This document shows positions 1-11,055 of a DNA stretch of 64,000 nucleotides, piece by piece. The notes beneath the pieces were generated by a model. That model worked only from the letters and a program-made list of their open reading frames with translations. It did no database searches and was not told the origin of the DNA. The position numbers were made by a program, and so were the translations under genes. Each line of letters opens with the position of its first letter. Within the stretch, counting starts at the first letter, position 1. Origin of the DNA: Trametes villosa (Eukaryota; Basidiomycota; Agaricomycetes; Polyporales; Polyporaceae); contig PUDQ02000080.1 in the NCBI GenBank assembly GCA_002964805.2, forward strand, positions 186,001-250,000, given 5' to 3'.

Positions 1-226
1 CAGGCGTGCATACTTCACGTCCCCGGCGATCTACAGCCTACCCTGCATGATCTGTCCTGCAGATCCCCTTCACCAAGCTCGGGCTCCTCGGGCTCGATCG
101 AACACCCTCCTGCCAGCAACCAATACCACGCGAAAGTGACAGAACGACGTCACCGACTCGAAGACCGACGCCCTTCCTTCCCAACTCGGTTTCCGCCCAA
201 CTCTCGTCAGCCCCGATCGCTCAGAG

Positions 227-233
227 TATATAT
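227..233 (+). promoter_or_regulatory. Possible TATA box
   Basis: TATATAT lies about 95 bp upstream of the ATG at 328 in a pyrimidine-rich stretch. Position and orientation suit a core promoter for the first gene. This rests on sequence alone. Confidence 0.4.
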
Positions 234-327
234 TCTCGTGACCGCCCACATCCGCCCTTCACCTACCTTGCCCCCAAACCACCATCACCTAGCACCCGCT
301 TGACGCGTACTGCCACAGCCTACCACC

Positions 328-1190
328 ATGTCCTCCACCACCTCTACCTCTACCTCCACCCCCGCACCCCTCAAGGTGCACTTCACCCTCCCCACCCTCC
401 CCAAGTCGTCCGAGCGCAGGCAGCTCCGGTCGCCCCCTCCCAAGTCCAAGGCCAAGCTCTTCGCCCGCGCCCCCGCGCCCGCCCCCAAGGCCCACGCGCG
501 CCCGGCGATCCGCAAGCTCGACGACGGCCACCGCGTCGAGGGCGGCTGGCCCCCGGTCCCCGGCTTCTCGCCCCCCGTGTACACGCTGCTCTCCCTCGCG
601 GACGCGCGGTCGCGCGACGAGATTGTTCATCGTATGTTCCCTACTCGCGTTTGAGGGGCCCGTGCTCTCTTTCTTTTCTCCGGTGGCGGCTGGGTGAAGG
701 GCCTGATCAACCCTGGGGATCCCCGCCGTCACTGTTCGCTTTCTTTGTTTTGCTTCGCGGGATGTGCTCTGTTTTGTTCGTTGCTGCTCGGTTTTCCCCA
801 TACAGCTGCCATATTCAGGACGAGGACGAAGACGACTCGACATGGGCGCGACACTCGACCGGACCTCGACATCGACTGGCCCTCTGGACCTAGCGTGGAC
901 GAGACTGACGGAGGGGCTTGGATCACCCCCGGGATGTCAGCCTCCAGACGCCCGTCCTGGCTGCTCATCGCGACCGAGGTGAGTTCGAACGTCTAAGTTC
1001 GCCGCGACCGTTGCTGACGTCGAGTGACCGCCAACAGATGCATTTCGTCGGTGTGCATATGGTCGGTACGTGGGTGGTGCCGGAGGCACTTGTGGTATGG
1101 GGGAGAGATGGCGCCCTCTCCTTCATACTGCTTGTCGTCGCTGGCACTTGCCCGAGCGGGGGAGGGGGCCTGGTACCCTCCCTCGCATGA
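328..1190 (+). CDS. Unidentified small multi-exon protein
   Basis: I do not recognise this protein. Exon 1 (328-631) opens with a Ser/Thr-rich N-terminus, then a Pro/Ala/Lys-rich basic stretch, and ends in a segment containing PVYTLLSLADARSRDEIVH. A GTATGT donor at 632 and a CAG acceptor ending at 805 lead to exon 2 (806-978), which keeps the frame and encodes an acidic, Trp-containing stretch including LDIDWPSGPSVDETDGG. A GTGAGT donor at 979 and a CAG ending at 1037 lead to exon 3, which reads VGVHMVG and can run open to a TGA at 1188-1190. Exon 3 may instead splice at the GTACGT at 1066 and continue elsewhere, so the 3' end is uncertain. A TATA-like element lies upstream. No domain, signal peptide or membrane segment is evident. 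Confidence 0.45.
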
Positions 1191-1588
1191 ATTCGCAGAA
1201 GATGAGTCGCTTTTCCTTCCCTGCAATCGCACTATGCTCACTTCCTGCAGTCCCCTTGCCATCCTACAGTCCGCGTTCATGTTCCATCTTGTCCGTCTCC
1301 ACTTTCCCTGTCGTGCTTGTGTTGTCAGCGTGGTGGTTTCCAGTCTCTGTCCCGCGGTGTGGTGTGTGGCTGAACGGCCAGCGAGAGGGGTAAGGCCTGC
1401 TCCTCTCGTTGATCGTCCCGCCATACATCATACCATTTGCGGGTGTTCGTGCCATGTCTCTCGTGTGTCGCAACCTGTACGTCTGGCAGGAATCAAATGC
1501 AGCCTCGTCGCCCACGGGCGCCTATTCTTGGGGAGGGGGGCGCTCTCCGTTGGCATACCGTGTGCGTGTAAGAAATCTGGGCGATCGT
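1191..1588. other. No gene seen
   Basis: This stretch separates the plus-strand gene ending near 1190 from the minus-strand hydrolase ending at 1589. It may contain further 3' exons or UTR of the first gene. Open frames here are short and unconvincing. Confidence 0.4.
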
Positions 1589-3030
1589 TCATTCTTTGCG
1601 TGTATTCTGCGACAAGAGCCACCTGATGCCATCCTTGATATCGCTGGTGAACTTCTTCGCGAGCGCGGTCTCCGGGAAGACGCTGTGGAAGTTGTGCGGG
1701 GCACCGGTGTATCTGCGTGAACCGACGCCATCCTTTAGCAATCCTCGACGTTTAAATGAAGGCGCACGTACGTATCGAGTCGGGTAGGCACCCCGGCAGC
1801 TTTTAACTTCTCCGCGTACAGCAGGCCCATATCGCGCGCCGGGTCATGTCCGCACACCTGCATGTATACCGGCGGGAGCGCCTTGAACGAGTCCAGAGGA
1901 TGGAGCAGAGGCGAAAAGTCGGGGTCGAAGGGAGGCGCTCGCACGAGTCCTGCATAGATGTGGGGAATAATCCCTCGAATGAGTGACCCAGGTAGCGGAG
2001 AGTGTTCTGGCGCGGCGGAGGCTCACCGTAGAACGCATATAGCTGCTTCGTGGTGAGCATCGGCGCGTCCTTATTCTGCACTAGAGACGTGAAGTTCCCC
2101 TTATACCTGCAAAATCCCAGTATCAGTTCACGCGCCTCGTTTCACAAAGACCAAAGGGGGACGTACTCGTCGGGAACGGCGTCCCTGTGCACGATAGGCG
2201 GTATCTGTAGGAACTGCCCCGTCGGCCTCGGATGGTCGTCAAAGAATGGATCCGCCAGGACACGATGCGCGATTGCTCCGGCCATGTGCGCGCCTGCCGA
2301 AGACCCGCCAACGATGAACCCCTTCTCCGGGTCACCGTGTACGGCCATCATGTTCGCCGCTGCCTGAAGGTCGACGAACTCCGTTAGTGAGGCGGATTGG
2401 GGAACCCAGGGCACACGTGAGGGCTCACCCATTTGACGGCGGCGTAGCAGTCGTCCAAAGGGACAGGCCACGGGTGTTCGGGGGCGAGGCGGTACCCGAC
2501 ATTGACGATCGCAAGCCCAAGGTTCGCGGAGAGTATCCGGAGCGGGTAGTCGTCCGTCTCGATGCTGTGGAATGTATATCCTGTACGACGCGATGCAACA
2601 GAATTAGCACTCGGCTCCGAGTCCTGCCATATGAACGGGATTGTGATACGGGTAGTCGCGCGCACCTCCTCCGTGGAACCACACCAGCACAGGAAACGTC
2701 CTGCCTGGATCCTCATCTACGACCGGCCAGTAATACCTGACGGGAATCTGTCCTCCACCGACTTCGATCTGTCTATCCTCAACTCGAAGCGCACCATCTG
2801 CAAAGAAAGAAGCATTCAATCACCAGCATCGCATGGAAGGCTCAGCTCGAAACGTACTAACCAGGAGGAAGGTCGCGCTTCAGGCCTCTGCGCGTATGCG
2901 CGAGGTATCCCGTGTTGAAGTACTGCCTCGCCTTCGGGATGTCCGCGAGGAAGGAGTCCGGCGCGGGCGGCCAGTCTGCGAGGAGCGGCGCGAGCTCGGG
3001 ATCTGGGTTTGCGAGGTGGTTGTACGCCAT
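1589..3030 (-). CDS. Alpha/beta hydrolase, HSL-type (abhydrolase_3) esterase
   Basis: Predicted cytosolic carboxylesterase or lipase of the hormone-sensitive-lipase family. Exon 1 (3030-2862) starts MAYNHLANPDPELAPLL; no signal peptide is seen. Exon 2 (2797-2666) splices to exon 3 to create the oxyanion-hole motif HGGG, followed by GYRLAPEHPWP. The nucleophile motif GGSSAGAH comes next, then the Asp segment CGHDPARD. The last exon (about 1711-1589) carries the catalytic His in PHNFHSVFP and ends with LLSQNTRKE and TGA. All triad elements are present in order, so the gene looks intact at roughly 350 residues. I chose the first ATG because it opens the exon whose phase joins the next exon. A TATATA lies 85 bp upstream. 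It has no obvious partner; its neighbour is the divergent S10 peptidase. The substrate cannot be inferred. Confidence 0.85.
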
Positions 3031-3114
3031 CGGTGTTCTTGCGATGTTCCAGCGCAGGTTTCAGCTGTGCATAGAGGCTTCGAAGGCAGAGGTTCGAAGA
3101 TGGATACAGTGTCT

Positions 3115-3120
3115 TATATA
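3115..3120 (-). promoter_or_regulatory. Possible TATA box of the HSL-type hydrolase
   Basis: TATATA, palindromic, 85 bp upstream of the hydrolase ATG at 3030. Confidence 0.4.
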
Positions 3121-3787
3121 GAAACGATCTCAGCGGGAAGCATCAGTGACCTGAGGCGCACAGCGGCTGACCGGCTTGAGAGGCGGACCGCGGTCACTGC
3201 GAACTTTTGCCAATGGGCTCCCTGTTACCGGAATCTAACACTGTCTGACGGAACCTTCAGTTGTTGGAGAATGCCGGTTTCAAGAGGTTTCAAGATCATG
3301 AGGCTTACAGTTCCGGTTCATCATGGTCTATTTTGAAGGGGCGCTATGGAATGCTTGACGCTGCCACCGGATCGGAGCTGCCGCGGGGTCGTGATGGCTC
3401 GATGCGCAAGGGTCCCGTATTGGCAGGTGTCGTGGTTCGTCTCACTGAGTCCGGGGACGCATTGATAAGTTTCCAGCGACCGTAAACCGGTTATATGTTC
3501 GATATGTTGGATCGACAGCTACTGCTAAACGGCAGCACGCGTCGGTACAGAGCGCCGCGCGGTTGCAGGTGGACGTGCGAACGCGCGGCTCCCCTTTGCC
3601 TCCGATATCCCACACTCGTATCGTGTCCGTGTGCGCCCAACGTACAACTACGGCAGCAGAGATCAAGCTTTGGTACGCACTTATCAGCTTTATCTGCCCG
3701 AGGGTCCTCGCAGGCGATCGAGACGCACCTCCTCCGTAGGAGGCCCTCACGTCCTGCGACCACCGAACTTGGGAAACATTCAACGAT
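3121..3787. other. Intergenic promoter region, no gene seen
   Basis: This lies between the divergent starts of the HSL-type hydrolase and the first carboxypeptidase. Only short, overlapping open frames are present, with no family resemblance. It probably holds the promoters of both genes. Confidence 0.5.
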
Positions 3788-5989
3788 ATGCTGACCCTCG
3801 TCAGCGCCTCATGCGCGCTCGCCGTACTGGCCTCTGTTCTTGCTCCTGTGCGAGCAGAGTTCGCACCGCAAGCTACCTTCTCTCAAAATGCGTTCAGCGA
3901 GTATGACGACGGGCTGTTCACCCCTCTTGGCGACCTCTCCCTGCTCTCCACGACCGAGTTCACGCGACTAGAGCACTCCGTCTTTCCTCACCACAGCGTC
4001 CGGGTGAAGCAGTCGCAGTTCTGCAACGAAAGCGCGCGGTGAGCTCTGAGTCCATCTCAATCAAGTTAGGACGATTGAATCTCACCTGATCCGGGCGCGC
4101 CGGGCGTTTGCAGCGCATACTCGGGCTACATCGACGTCGAGGCGCGCCACCTCTTCTTCTACTTCTTCGAGAGCAGGCGCGACCCCGACGCGGACGACGT
4201 CATCTTCTGGACAAACGGCGGGCCCGGCGCGTCGTCCTCTATGGGCCTCTTCATGGAACTCGGTATACCTCCAGCATCACGTCATGTAGACAAGGAGCTA
4301 AATGGGAGAATTGTCAGGTCCGTGCCGGCCGACGGGCGCGAATGCGACGGAGCGCAACCCGTACTCTTGGAACGAACACGCGAATGTGTTCTTCGTCGAC
4401 CAGCCTGTAGGCGTGGGCTTCTCCTACGCGGACTACGGCGAGTCTGTCGTGAGTTACTGCTTTCTCGAGTGCTCGCAACGTGGCGTTGACTGCGTGTTGC
4501 GTGCGATGTCTAGGGCACGACGATGGAGGCAGCCGACGACATCGCGGCGTTCATGGCGATCTTCTTCGAGCACTTCTCGAAGCTCAAGGGGAGGGCGCTG
4601 CACCTCGCGGGCGAGTCGTATGGGGTAGGTTGGGAGTTTGAGCAGGGCGGAGAAGGAGCGCTGATATTGCATCCCAGGGTCGCTACATTCCCGTCTTCGC
4701 GTCAACCATATACGACAAGAACACACAGCTGGTTGAGGCGGGCGTGACCCCGATCAACCTCACATCGATCATGATAGGTACATTCAGCTCACCTGGAGGG
4801 CGCAGTACGTTAACTGACCGGAAACTCCTAGGGAACGGATGCACCGACTTCTCGACAATGTTCACGTCGTACTACGACGCCCAGTGTGCGGACCCCACTT
4901 TCCCTCCAGTGCAGGGAATCTCGTACGGGATCGTCTCGTTTGTCCTGGTGCGACATCCTCGCTAACGCTTTCCTAGGGACTGCGTGCGAATGAAGCAATT
5001 AGTACATCGCTTCCCGACGTTCGTTCTGTTAATGAATCACTTACGTCTTTTCCAGGTGCCGCGCTGTGAACAACGTTACAAGGACTCTTGCGTCGATAAG
5101 GTCGACAGCATTGACTGCGCGGCTGCGGCCTCGTTCTGCTCGACAGCGATGTCAGAGCTTTTCAGAGGTACGTATCTTCGCGTCTGTCAGCTTATATGCG
5201 CCTAAATCATGGGACATAACAGACCTGAACCACTACGACCGTGCGCGGCCATGGTGAGCGGTTGGCTCATCCTGTCTTGCCTGATCAGTATTTTGACATT
5301 CCGCAAATACTACCCTAGCAAGGGAGCGGCGGACATCACTGGATGTTATCCCATCATGAGGTACGCCAACTCCAAGATTACTGATTGTACACACCTCAAC
5401 CAGACTCTGCTCCGCCGTAGGCACATCGGCGACTTCCTGAACAGCAAGCGCACGCAAGAGCTGCTCGGCGTCGACTCGTCCATGCGCGGCAATTTCAGCT
5501 GGCACTCCCCGAGCGTTGGCGACGCCTTCCGAGCGAACCTCGACCACTACGCGTTCCCCGCGCAGTACTACATTGGCGCGCTCTTGCAGCGTGGTGTCCG
5601 CGCCCTCATATACGTCGGCGCCACCGACTACATCTGTAACTGGGTGAGTTCACGGGATATCGTACGACGCTAGAGCAGGGAAGTGACATACCGTGATAGA
5701 TCGGGAACGAGAGGATGACGCTCGCCCTGGAGTGGACCGGCCAAGAGGCGTTCCGCGCGAGCACCTTGAAAGAATGGAAGGTGGATGGGGAGACTGCCGG
5801 CGTTACCAGGAGCGGCGGAGGGTTGACATATATCACCATTGCGGGCGCAGGGCACATGGTGCGTAGTCCTTCGTCACCTACCGTTCCCCTTGAGGGGACC
5901 GTGCTAAAAACCCGCTTCAGGCGCCGTACGACAAGCCTGTGGAGTCGCTGGAGTTAGCTAACAGGTGGCTGGAAGGGGTACCTTTCTGA
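3788..5989 (+). CDS. Secreted serine carboxypeptidase (family S10), copy A
   Basis: Carboxypeptidase Y-like exopeptidase that removes C-terminal residues, expected in the vacuole or outside the cell. The N-terminus [20 protein letters not shown] is a clear signal peptide ending near VRA. About ten short introns interrupt the gene. Ordered landmarks: [11 protein letters not shown] (oxyanion region; the usual Cys of NGGPGCSS is Ala), [17 protein letters not shown], nucleophile GESYG joined to [15 protein letters not shown], catalytic Asp in [11 protein letters not shown], and catalytic His in IAGAGHM joined to [16 protein letters not shown]. The triad is complete. Protein length is roughly 500 residues, normal for S10. 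It stops with TGA at 5987-5989. A paralog in the same orientation starts 981 bp downstream with the same intron layout, so the two arose by tandem duplication. Confidence 0.9.
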
Positions 5990-6969
5990 GCCCTCGAAAC
6001 ATCATCGTAAGTGAGGGTACAGATGCCGTCGCCAGACGTAGTCAGCGCGTATACACTTCAGCTCGAGCACAAGTGTGTTCAGGGCTATTCTGACATATAT
6101 ACGCGCCGTCTTCCAAAGGTATCGGATAACGTCTGGGTTACCTATGAAACGCGTCAGTGGACAATATAAACGCTTAGATCCCGAGCATACTCACTTGACT
6201 AGCTCACATAAGACGGCACGGCACGGAGCGGCACTAGCATCGTTCTAACGTATGTAGCACGGAAAGCTAGACACTTTCAAGGTATCGTAGTATCATTTGA
6301 GCTGTAAGGCACAAAAAGCTCCAATAATTCGACCGCCAAGCTCGCCCTTCAAGGTACGTATGATAGCCTATGTGGCGAGGATGAACTTTCGGGAGGAGGA
6401 GGGGAGGAAGGCGATTAGGCGCCTGTCGCCCATCCTCCACTCACGATCACGCGCGCCTGTCGCTTTGTCTAGATCGTCGACTGCGGCGCCCAAGACTCTC
6501 GCGCTAGTTCGTCCTCTTGCAACTGAGCGGGTGACTTCGCTATCCGGTCCCCTTTGCGTTGTCACACCCACTGGGCCTTCCGCGACTACGTTACCGATCA
6601 ACCCTTCAAGCTCTCGACACTGAGAAGGTACGCAACGTTGCAGGTGAAGCCAGCGCCCATCGTTCCGGCGACCATACACATGGAAGAGAATCGTGGTACA
6701 GATAACTGCGGCGGAAAACGACCGCGTGTATGCTGCTGCATATGAATTGAGAACGCCATCAGCTGTATTCAGAAGTACGACTGGCGCAGCAGTACTTCCC
6801 GGTACCGGAGGTAATGACGCATGCGTACAAATACACTTAAGTAGCCTGATGATGGCACACGGGTCCCATCTGTTTCCATCCAGGGCGCCGTAGCTGACTC
6901 TTTGTCCGCATTTGCTCAAACTACGCACTACACAGCGCTTAGGCACTCACGATACAGAACCATCTAGGT
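5990..6969. other. Intergenic region between the S10 copies
   Basis: No supported gene. A 192-codon open frame lies on the minus strand (6946-6368), but it lacks recognisable domains and overlaps the expected promoter of the second peptidase. Local base composition is less GC-rich than the flanking exons. Confidence 0.5.
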
Positions 6970-9241
6970 ATGCATCTCAGCGCGATCCTGCTTCAAGCTC
7001 TCGCAGGCGCCCTCGTCCTACGACCCGGAGTAGTGGCCGAACCCGCCCTGCAAGAACCGCTACATGCAGGTGCTGCTGGCGCTCAGGCTGCGTTCGGCAC
7101 GCTAGCGTACGACGATGGTCTCTTCACGCCCATGGGAGACCTTTCCGCGCTCTCCTCGACCGAGTTTACGCGCCTCACCCACCCGGCATTCCCGCGGCAC
7201 AGTGTGCGCGCCAAGAAAACGCACTTCTGCGACGGCAGTGTCCAGTGAGTCCACCGTTACCCGCCGTGTGCGTAAGGTACAGCGTCTGAAGCAGTCATCT
7301 AGAGCGTACACAGGCTACATTGATGTCGAAGCGCACCACCTGTTCTGGTTCTTCTTCGAGAGCAGGCGCGACCCTGACGCGGACGACATTATATTCTGGA
7401 CGAACGGCGGCCCCGGGGGCTCTGGATCCATCGGCCTGTTCATGGAACTCGGTCAGAACCAAGATTCCCTACAAATGGCTGTGTCGGAGGCTAATGTACC
7501 GTTATCATAACAGGACCGTGCCGCGTTACGGGCCCCAACACCACGGAGCGCAACCCATGGTCTTGGAATGAGCATGCGAACACGTTCTTCATCGAACAGC
7601 CCGTCGATGTCGGGTTCTCCTACGCCGAATACGGGGAGTCCGTGGTACGTCTCTGTGTCATGCCCGTTGGGTGTTTTTGGCGTTAATCGCGGCTTCCATC
7701 TAGTCGACGACGCGAGAGGCTGCAGACGACGTTGCGGCGCTCATGGCGATCTTCTTCGAGCACTTCCCCAAGTTCAAGGGCCGAGGATTGCATCTCGCAG
7801 GCGAATCCTACGGGGTGGGCGCACGCTGTACGACAGCATACATTTAGCGACCTGCTGAGACAATCATATCCTAGGGTCGCTACATTCCCGCCTTCGCGTC
7901 GGCGATATACGACAAGAACGCAGAACTCGTTCAGGCGGGGGTCACGCCGATCAACTTGACGTCCATCATGATAGGTAAGACATCATGCAGAGAGACTCGT
8001 GCTTGCGCGGTTGTTCAACAGTCTTCCACAGGAAACGGATGCACGGATTTCTCCACGATGTTTGGATCTTACTACGACGCTCAATGTGCAGACCCGATCT
8101 TCCCTCCCATCCAAGACATCTCGTGAGTGCAACGATATTGTCTTCCCGAATGCATACTCACCTACCTGTCGCTCTTTACAGTACTTGTGTACGAATGAAG
8201 CAGCTAGTAAGCCAAAGAGGCCATCGTCGCGCGAGGCATCTACCGATACTCAACCGCACTAGGTCCCGCGCTGTGAGGAACGGTTCAAGAAGTCCTGCGT
8301 CGATACTCTGGACAAGATCGATTGTGCAGCGGCAGCCGCCTTCTGCTTCGCCGCCTTCACTGGTCATTATAAGAGTAAGAGGAGCCCCGGAACCGTGTAT
8401 CGTGTCTATACAGAGCTTGGAACTCACTTCGTGGCCTTCCTAGACCCATGGTTCTACGATCGTGCTCGCAGCTGGTGCGTTTATGCTTCTCCGTCACTGG
8501 TTTGAGGCTGTGCTAACGTAGCAAACATACAGCACGCATGACGAGGAGATGGAGATCTGCTTCCCCATCCTCAAGTACGCCCAAACCAAAACCCACCTCC
8601 ATCCTCCCTGCCCCGCGCCCGCTAACGCGTCCTCCAAACCCACAGCGACATCCAAGCCTACCTCAGCCAGCCTTCCGTGCAAGAGCTGCTCGGCGTCGAC
8701 CTCGCCCGGCGCGGCAACTACAGCTCCGTGTCCAAGGCGGTCGGCGACGCGTTCGACGCCTCGCTCGACTGGTACTCCTTCCCCGCGCACTTCCACATCG
8801 GCGCGCTGCTCGAGCGCGGCGTGCGCGCGCTCATCTTCGTCGGCGCGAACGACTTCATCTGCAACTGGGTCAGTCAGCTCCTCCCCGTTCTCTTCTCTTT
8901 TTCTTTCTCGTTCGGTCAAGGGAGACGGTGCTAACACACGCGCGGGCTGTAGATCGGGAACGACCGAATGACGCTCGGGCTCGAGTGGACGCAGCAGGAC
9001 GCGTACCGCGGCCAGCCGCTCTCGGACTGGCTCGTCGACGGCAAGCCCGCCGGTATCACGCGCAGCGGCGGCGGCCTAACCTTCGCGACGATCACCGGTG
9101 GAAGCCACATGGTGCGTCCTCTAGCGGCTCGTTGTTGCTGCAGCTTTGCTGATCGACGGTTGTGCCTGGCAGGCTCCGTACGACCGGCCTGTCGAGTCGC
9201 TGGAGTTGGTGAACCGCTGGTTGGCCAGCGAACCGTTGTAG
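6970..9241 (+). CDS. Secreted serine carboxypeptidase (family S10), copy B
   Basis: Paralog of the upstream peptidase with the same exon order. It has a signal-peptide-like N-terminus (MHLSAILLQALAGALVL), a longer Ala-rich spacer, and then the shared pro-region [20 protein letters not shown]. The S10 core follows: [29 protein letters not shown], nucleophile GESYG joined to GRYIPAFASAIYDKN, catalytic Asp in FVGANDFICNW, and His in ITGGSHM joined to APYDRPVESLELVNRW. The triad is intact. Two normally conserved spots differ: the oxyanion loop is GGSGS where families have GCSS, and the DQPVG loop reads EQPVD. These could change substrate preference (inference). The gene ends with TAG at 9239-9241. 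Exons encoding the C-terminal half are much more GC-rich than in copy A. Confidence 0.9.
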
Positions 9242-9687
9242 GCGTGGTTGCGACGGTCGCGGAGGGCTGCGCGCACTGGGCCTTGGTATCATCGGTACTG
9301 TTGGAGGGAGTACGGCGCTGGGATGGTACTAGTAACGAAACACGGATTGAGTGGGAGCGGGTACAGGACATCAAAGTGTACTTGTTATGTCAGAGGATAT
9401 ATCATAGTGCATACGAGCATACATGCGGGACCAAGTGCGTATAGAGTGCGAATAGAAGTCTCCGGATGAACCGGGTGGTGGGTATAAATACAGTACCGTA
9501 AATGAGGGCGTGCGTTAACGTATCTATGCTACAGTGGGAGAATGTGATCAATGAACAGAGAAAGTGCTAGGGCTACAGTGGGATGATGTGCAGATAGAGA
9601 TACGAGAATGTCCGTTGTGTGAATGACCGATACAGGAGAAATCGCCCGTGGCGCGAAGCCGAGAGTCAACGCCAGGATCGCCGACGC
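9242..9687. other. Convergent 3' region, no gene seen
   Basis: The 3' ends of the second carboxypeptidase and of the minus-strand zinc-finger gene face each other here. Probably UTRs and terminators; no distinct poly(A) motif stands out. Confidence 0.5.
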
Positions 9688-11055
9688 CTAAACCCCCGCG
9701 GGAGACCCCTGAGGCGGCACTGCCGGCCCCAAGATGCACGCGCGATACTTGTTCGGGAAGCCGTACTCGGGCAGGCTATCCCGCCCCATGTCCCGCCGGT
9801 CGGGGCAGAAATCCTTGCACCTCTTGAGCGCGTGCTTCGGCGGTCCTGTCCCGTTCAACGCCGCCTCGCGCGACGGGCAGTCCGCGGCCAGATGTCCACC
9901 GGCCGGCCTGATGTCGCTCCGCCGCGTGAGGTGGCAGTACGGGCAGTGAGAGACGACGATCCGTAGATGCTGGTCGTCGATGTGGGTCTTGAGGCCCTTC
10001 CACTTCACCTTCTTCTCGCAACTCTCCCAGCCGCATTGGACATCGTCGCTCTGGCCGTGCCGACCTAGGTGCGTCTTGTAGTGGGTGCCCATTGTGTCCG
10101 CTGGGTGAGCCTCTTGGCACATGGGGCACGAGACCATCGTGCAGAGCCGGACGAGATCCTCCGACGGCGATGAGACTGTGATGAAGCTGTCGATGGCATG
10201 AGGCCAGTTCGATGCACGTGGATGGCGCACCATCGGTGCGGATGGCACCGTGGTTTGAGGGACGAAAGACGGCATGGGGAGGATGGGTAGGTGGGGGTGT
10301 GTAGGTGGAATGGCCGGGGCGCCACCGTCTTGCACGGGTTCGTCTCTAATTCCAGGCGGAGGTGGTCGACATCCGAGTCGGGTGCGCACATAGAGAGTAA
10401 TTAAGACGTACCCGTGAGTAGCACTGGGCGCGCTGGCAACGAAATGTCCTGCGTAATGCCCTAGGGGCCGCTTCTCCGGCAGGATGGAGCCGCATATTAC
10501 GCTGCCAAGGGCAGGCGACGAGGCGGCCAGGGAATCGACATCCATCGGTTCGCTTTGGTGATCGACATGTACCACCTGGTCGTAAAATACTGCTATGCCC
10601 GGCGGCGTGTTCTCCGTGAAAGAGGCCGGGGTAGAGCCGCAGCTATTGTAGAGCTCCGGGACGGGAGACTCCGGACCCAACATCCCAGGGTGATGCGAAG
10701 GCCCTGCCTCCGCGTTGTAGAAGAAGCCGCTGAGAGCGCGGACGAGTTAAGTTCGCGCTGTGAAGTTGAGGGTCAAAAGAGAGTACTCACCTCGTTGTGG
10801 TGGGCTCACCCGGCATGGCTCCTGCTGCCGACGTCCCCGTCTGAAATAGCGTGGTGAAGCTGTTCAACAGTCAGCATAAACGCGCGCAGGGGATGATAAG
10901 TAGATAATGAGGTTGGAGCATGAGCCGATAACGAAGTGGGGAACGCAGGGGAAAGGCCGTGGCCGAGATCTGACGTACCTGTAGAAATCATTTGCAACTT
11001 TCCGGATCTCATCCTCAGAGCGACCTGAGTATTGAAGAAGCTCATAAAAGTCCAT
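9688..11055 (-). CDS. C2H2 zinc-finger protein, agaricomycete type
   Basis: Likely nuclear, possibly DNA-binding; function unknown. A start at 11055 gives MDFYELLQYSGRSEDEIRKV. Two further short exons follow (a Thr/Ala-rich one, then GFFYNAEAGPSHHPGMLGPE), joining a long exon to 9688. The middle is Pro-rich and disordered. The C-terminal part carries zinc-binding patterns: CPMCQEAHPADTMGTHYKTH (C-x2-C...H-x4-H), CGWESCEKKVKWKGLKTH (C-x4-C...H) and a third CPYC...H...C cluster. A 67 nt segment after HGYVLITLY has GT...AG ends and may be an intron inside the long exon. The same frame stays open upstream to another ATG at 11193, so the N-terminus could be 46 residues longer. The stop is TAG at 9688-9690. 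Confidence 0.7.

Noticed and set aside
6368..6946. 192-codon minus-strand frame between the carboxypeptidases
   Set aside because: No recognisable domain or splice support, and it covers the expected promoter of the second peptidase.
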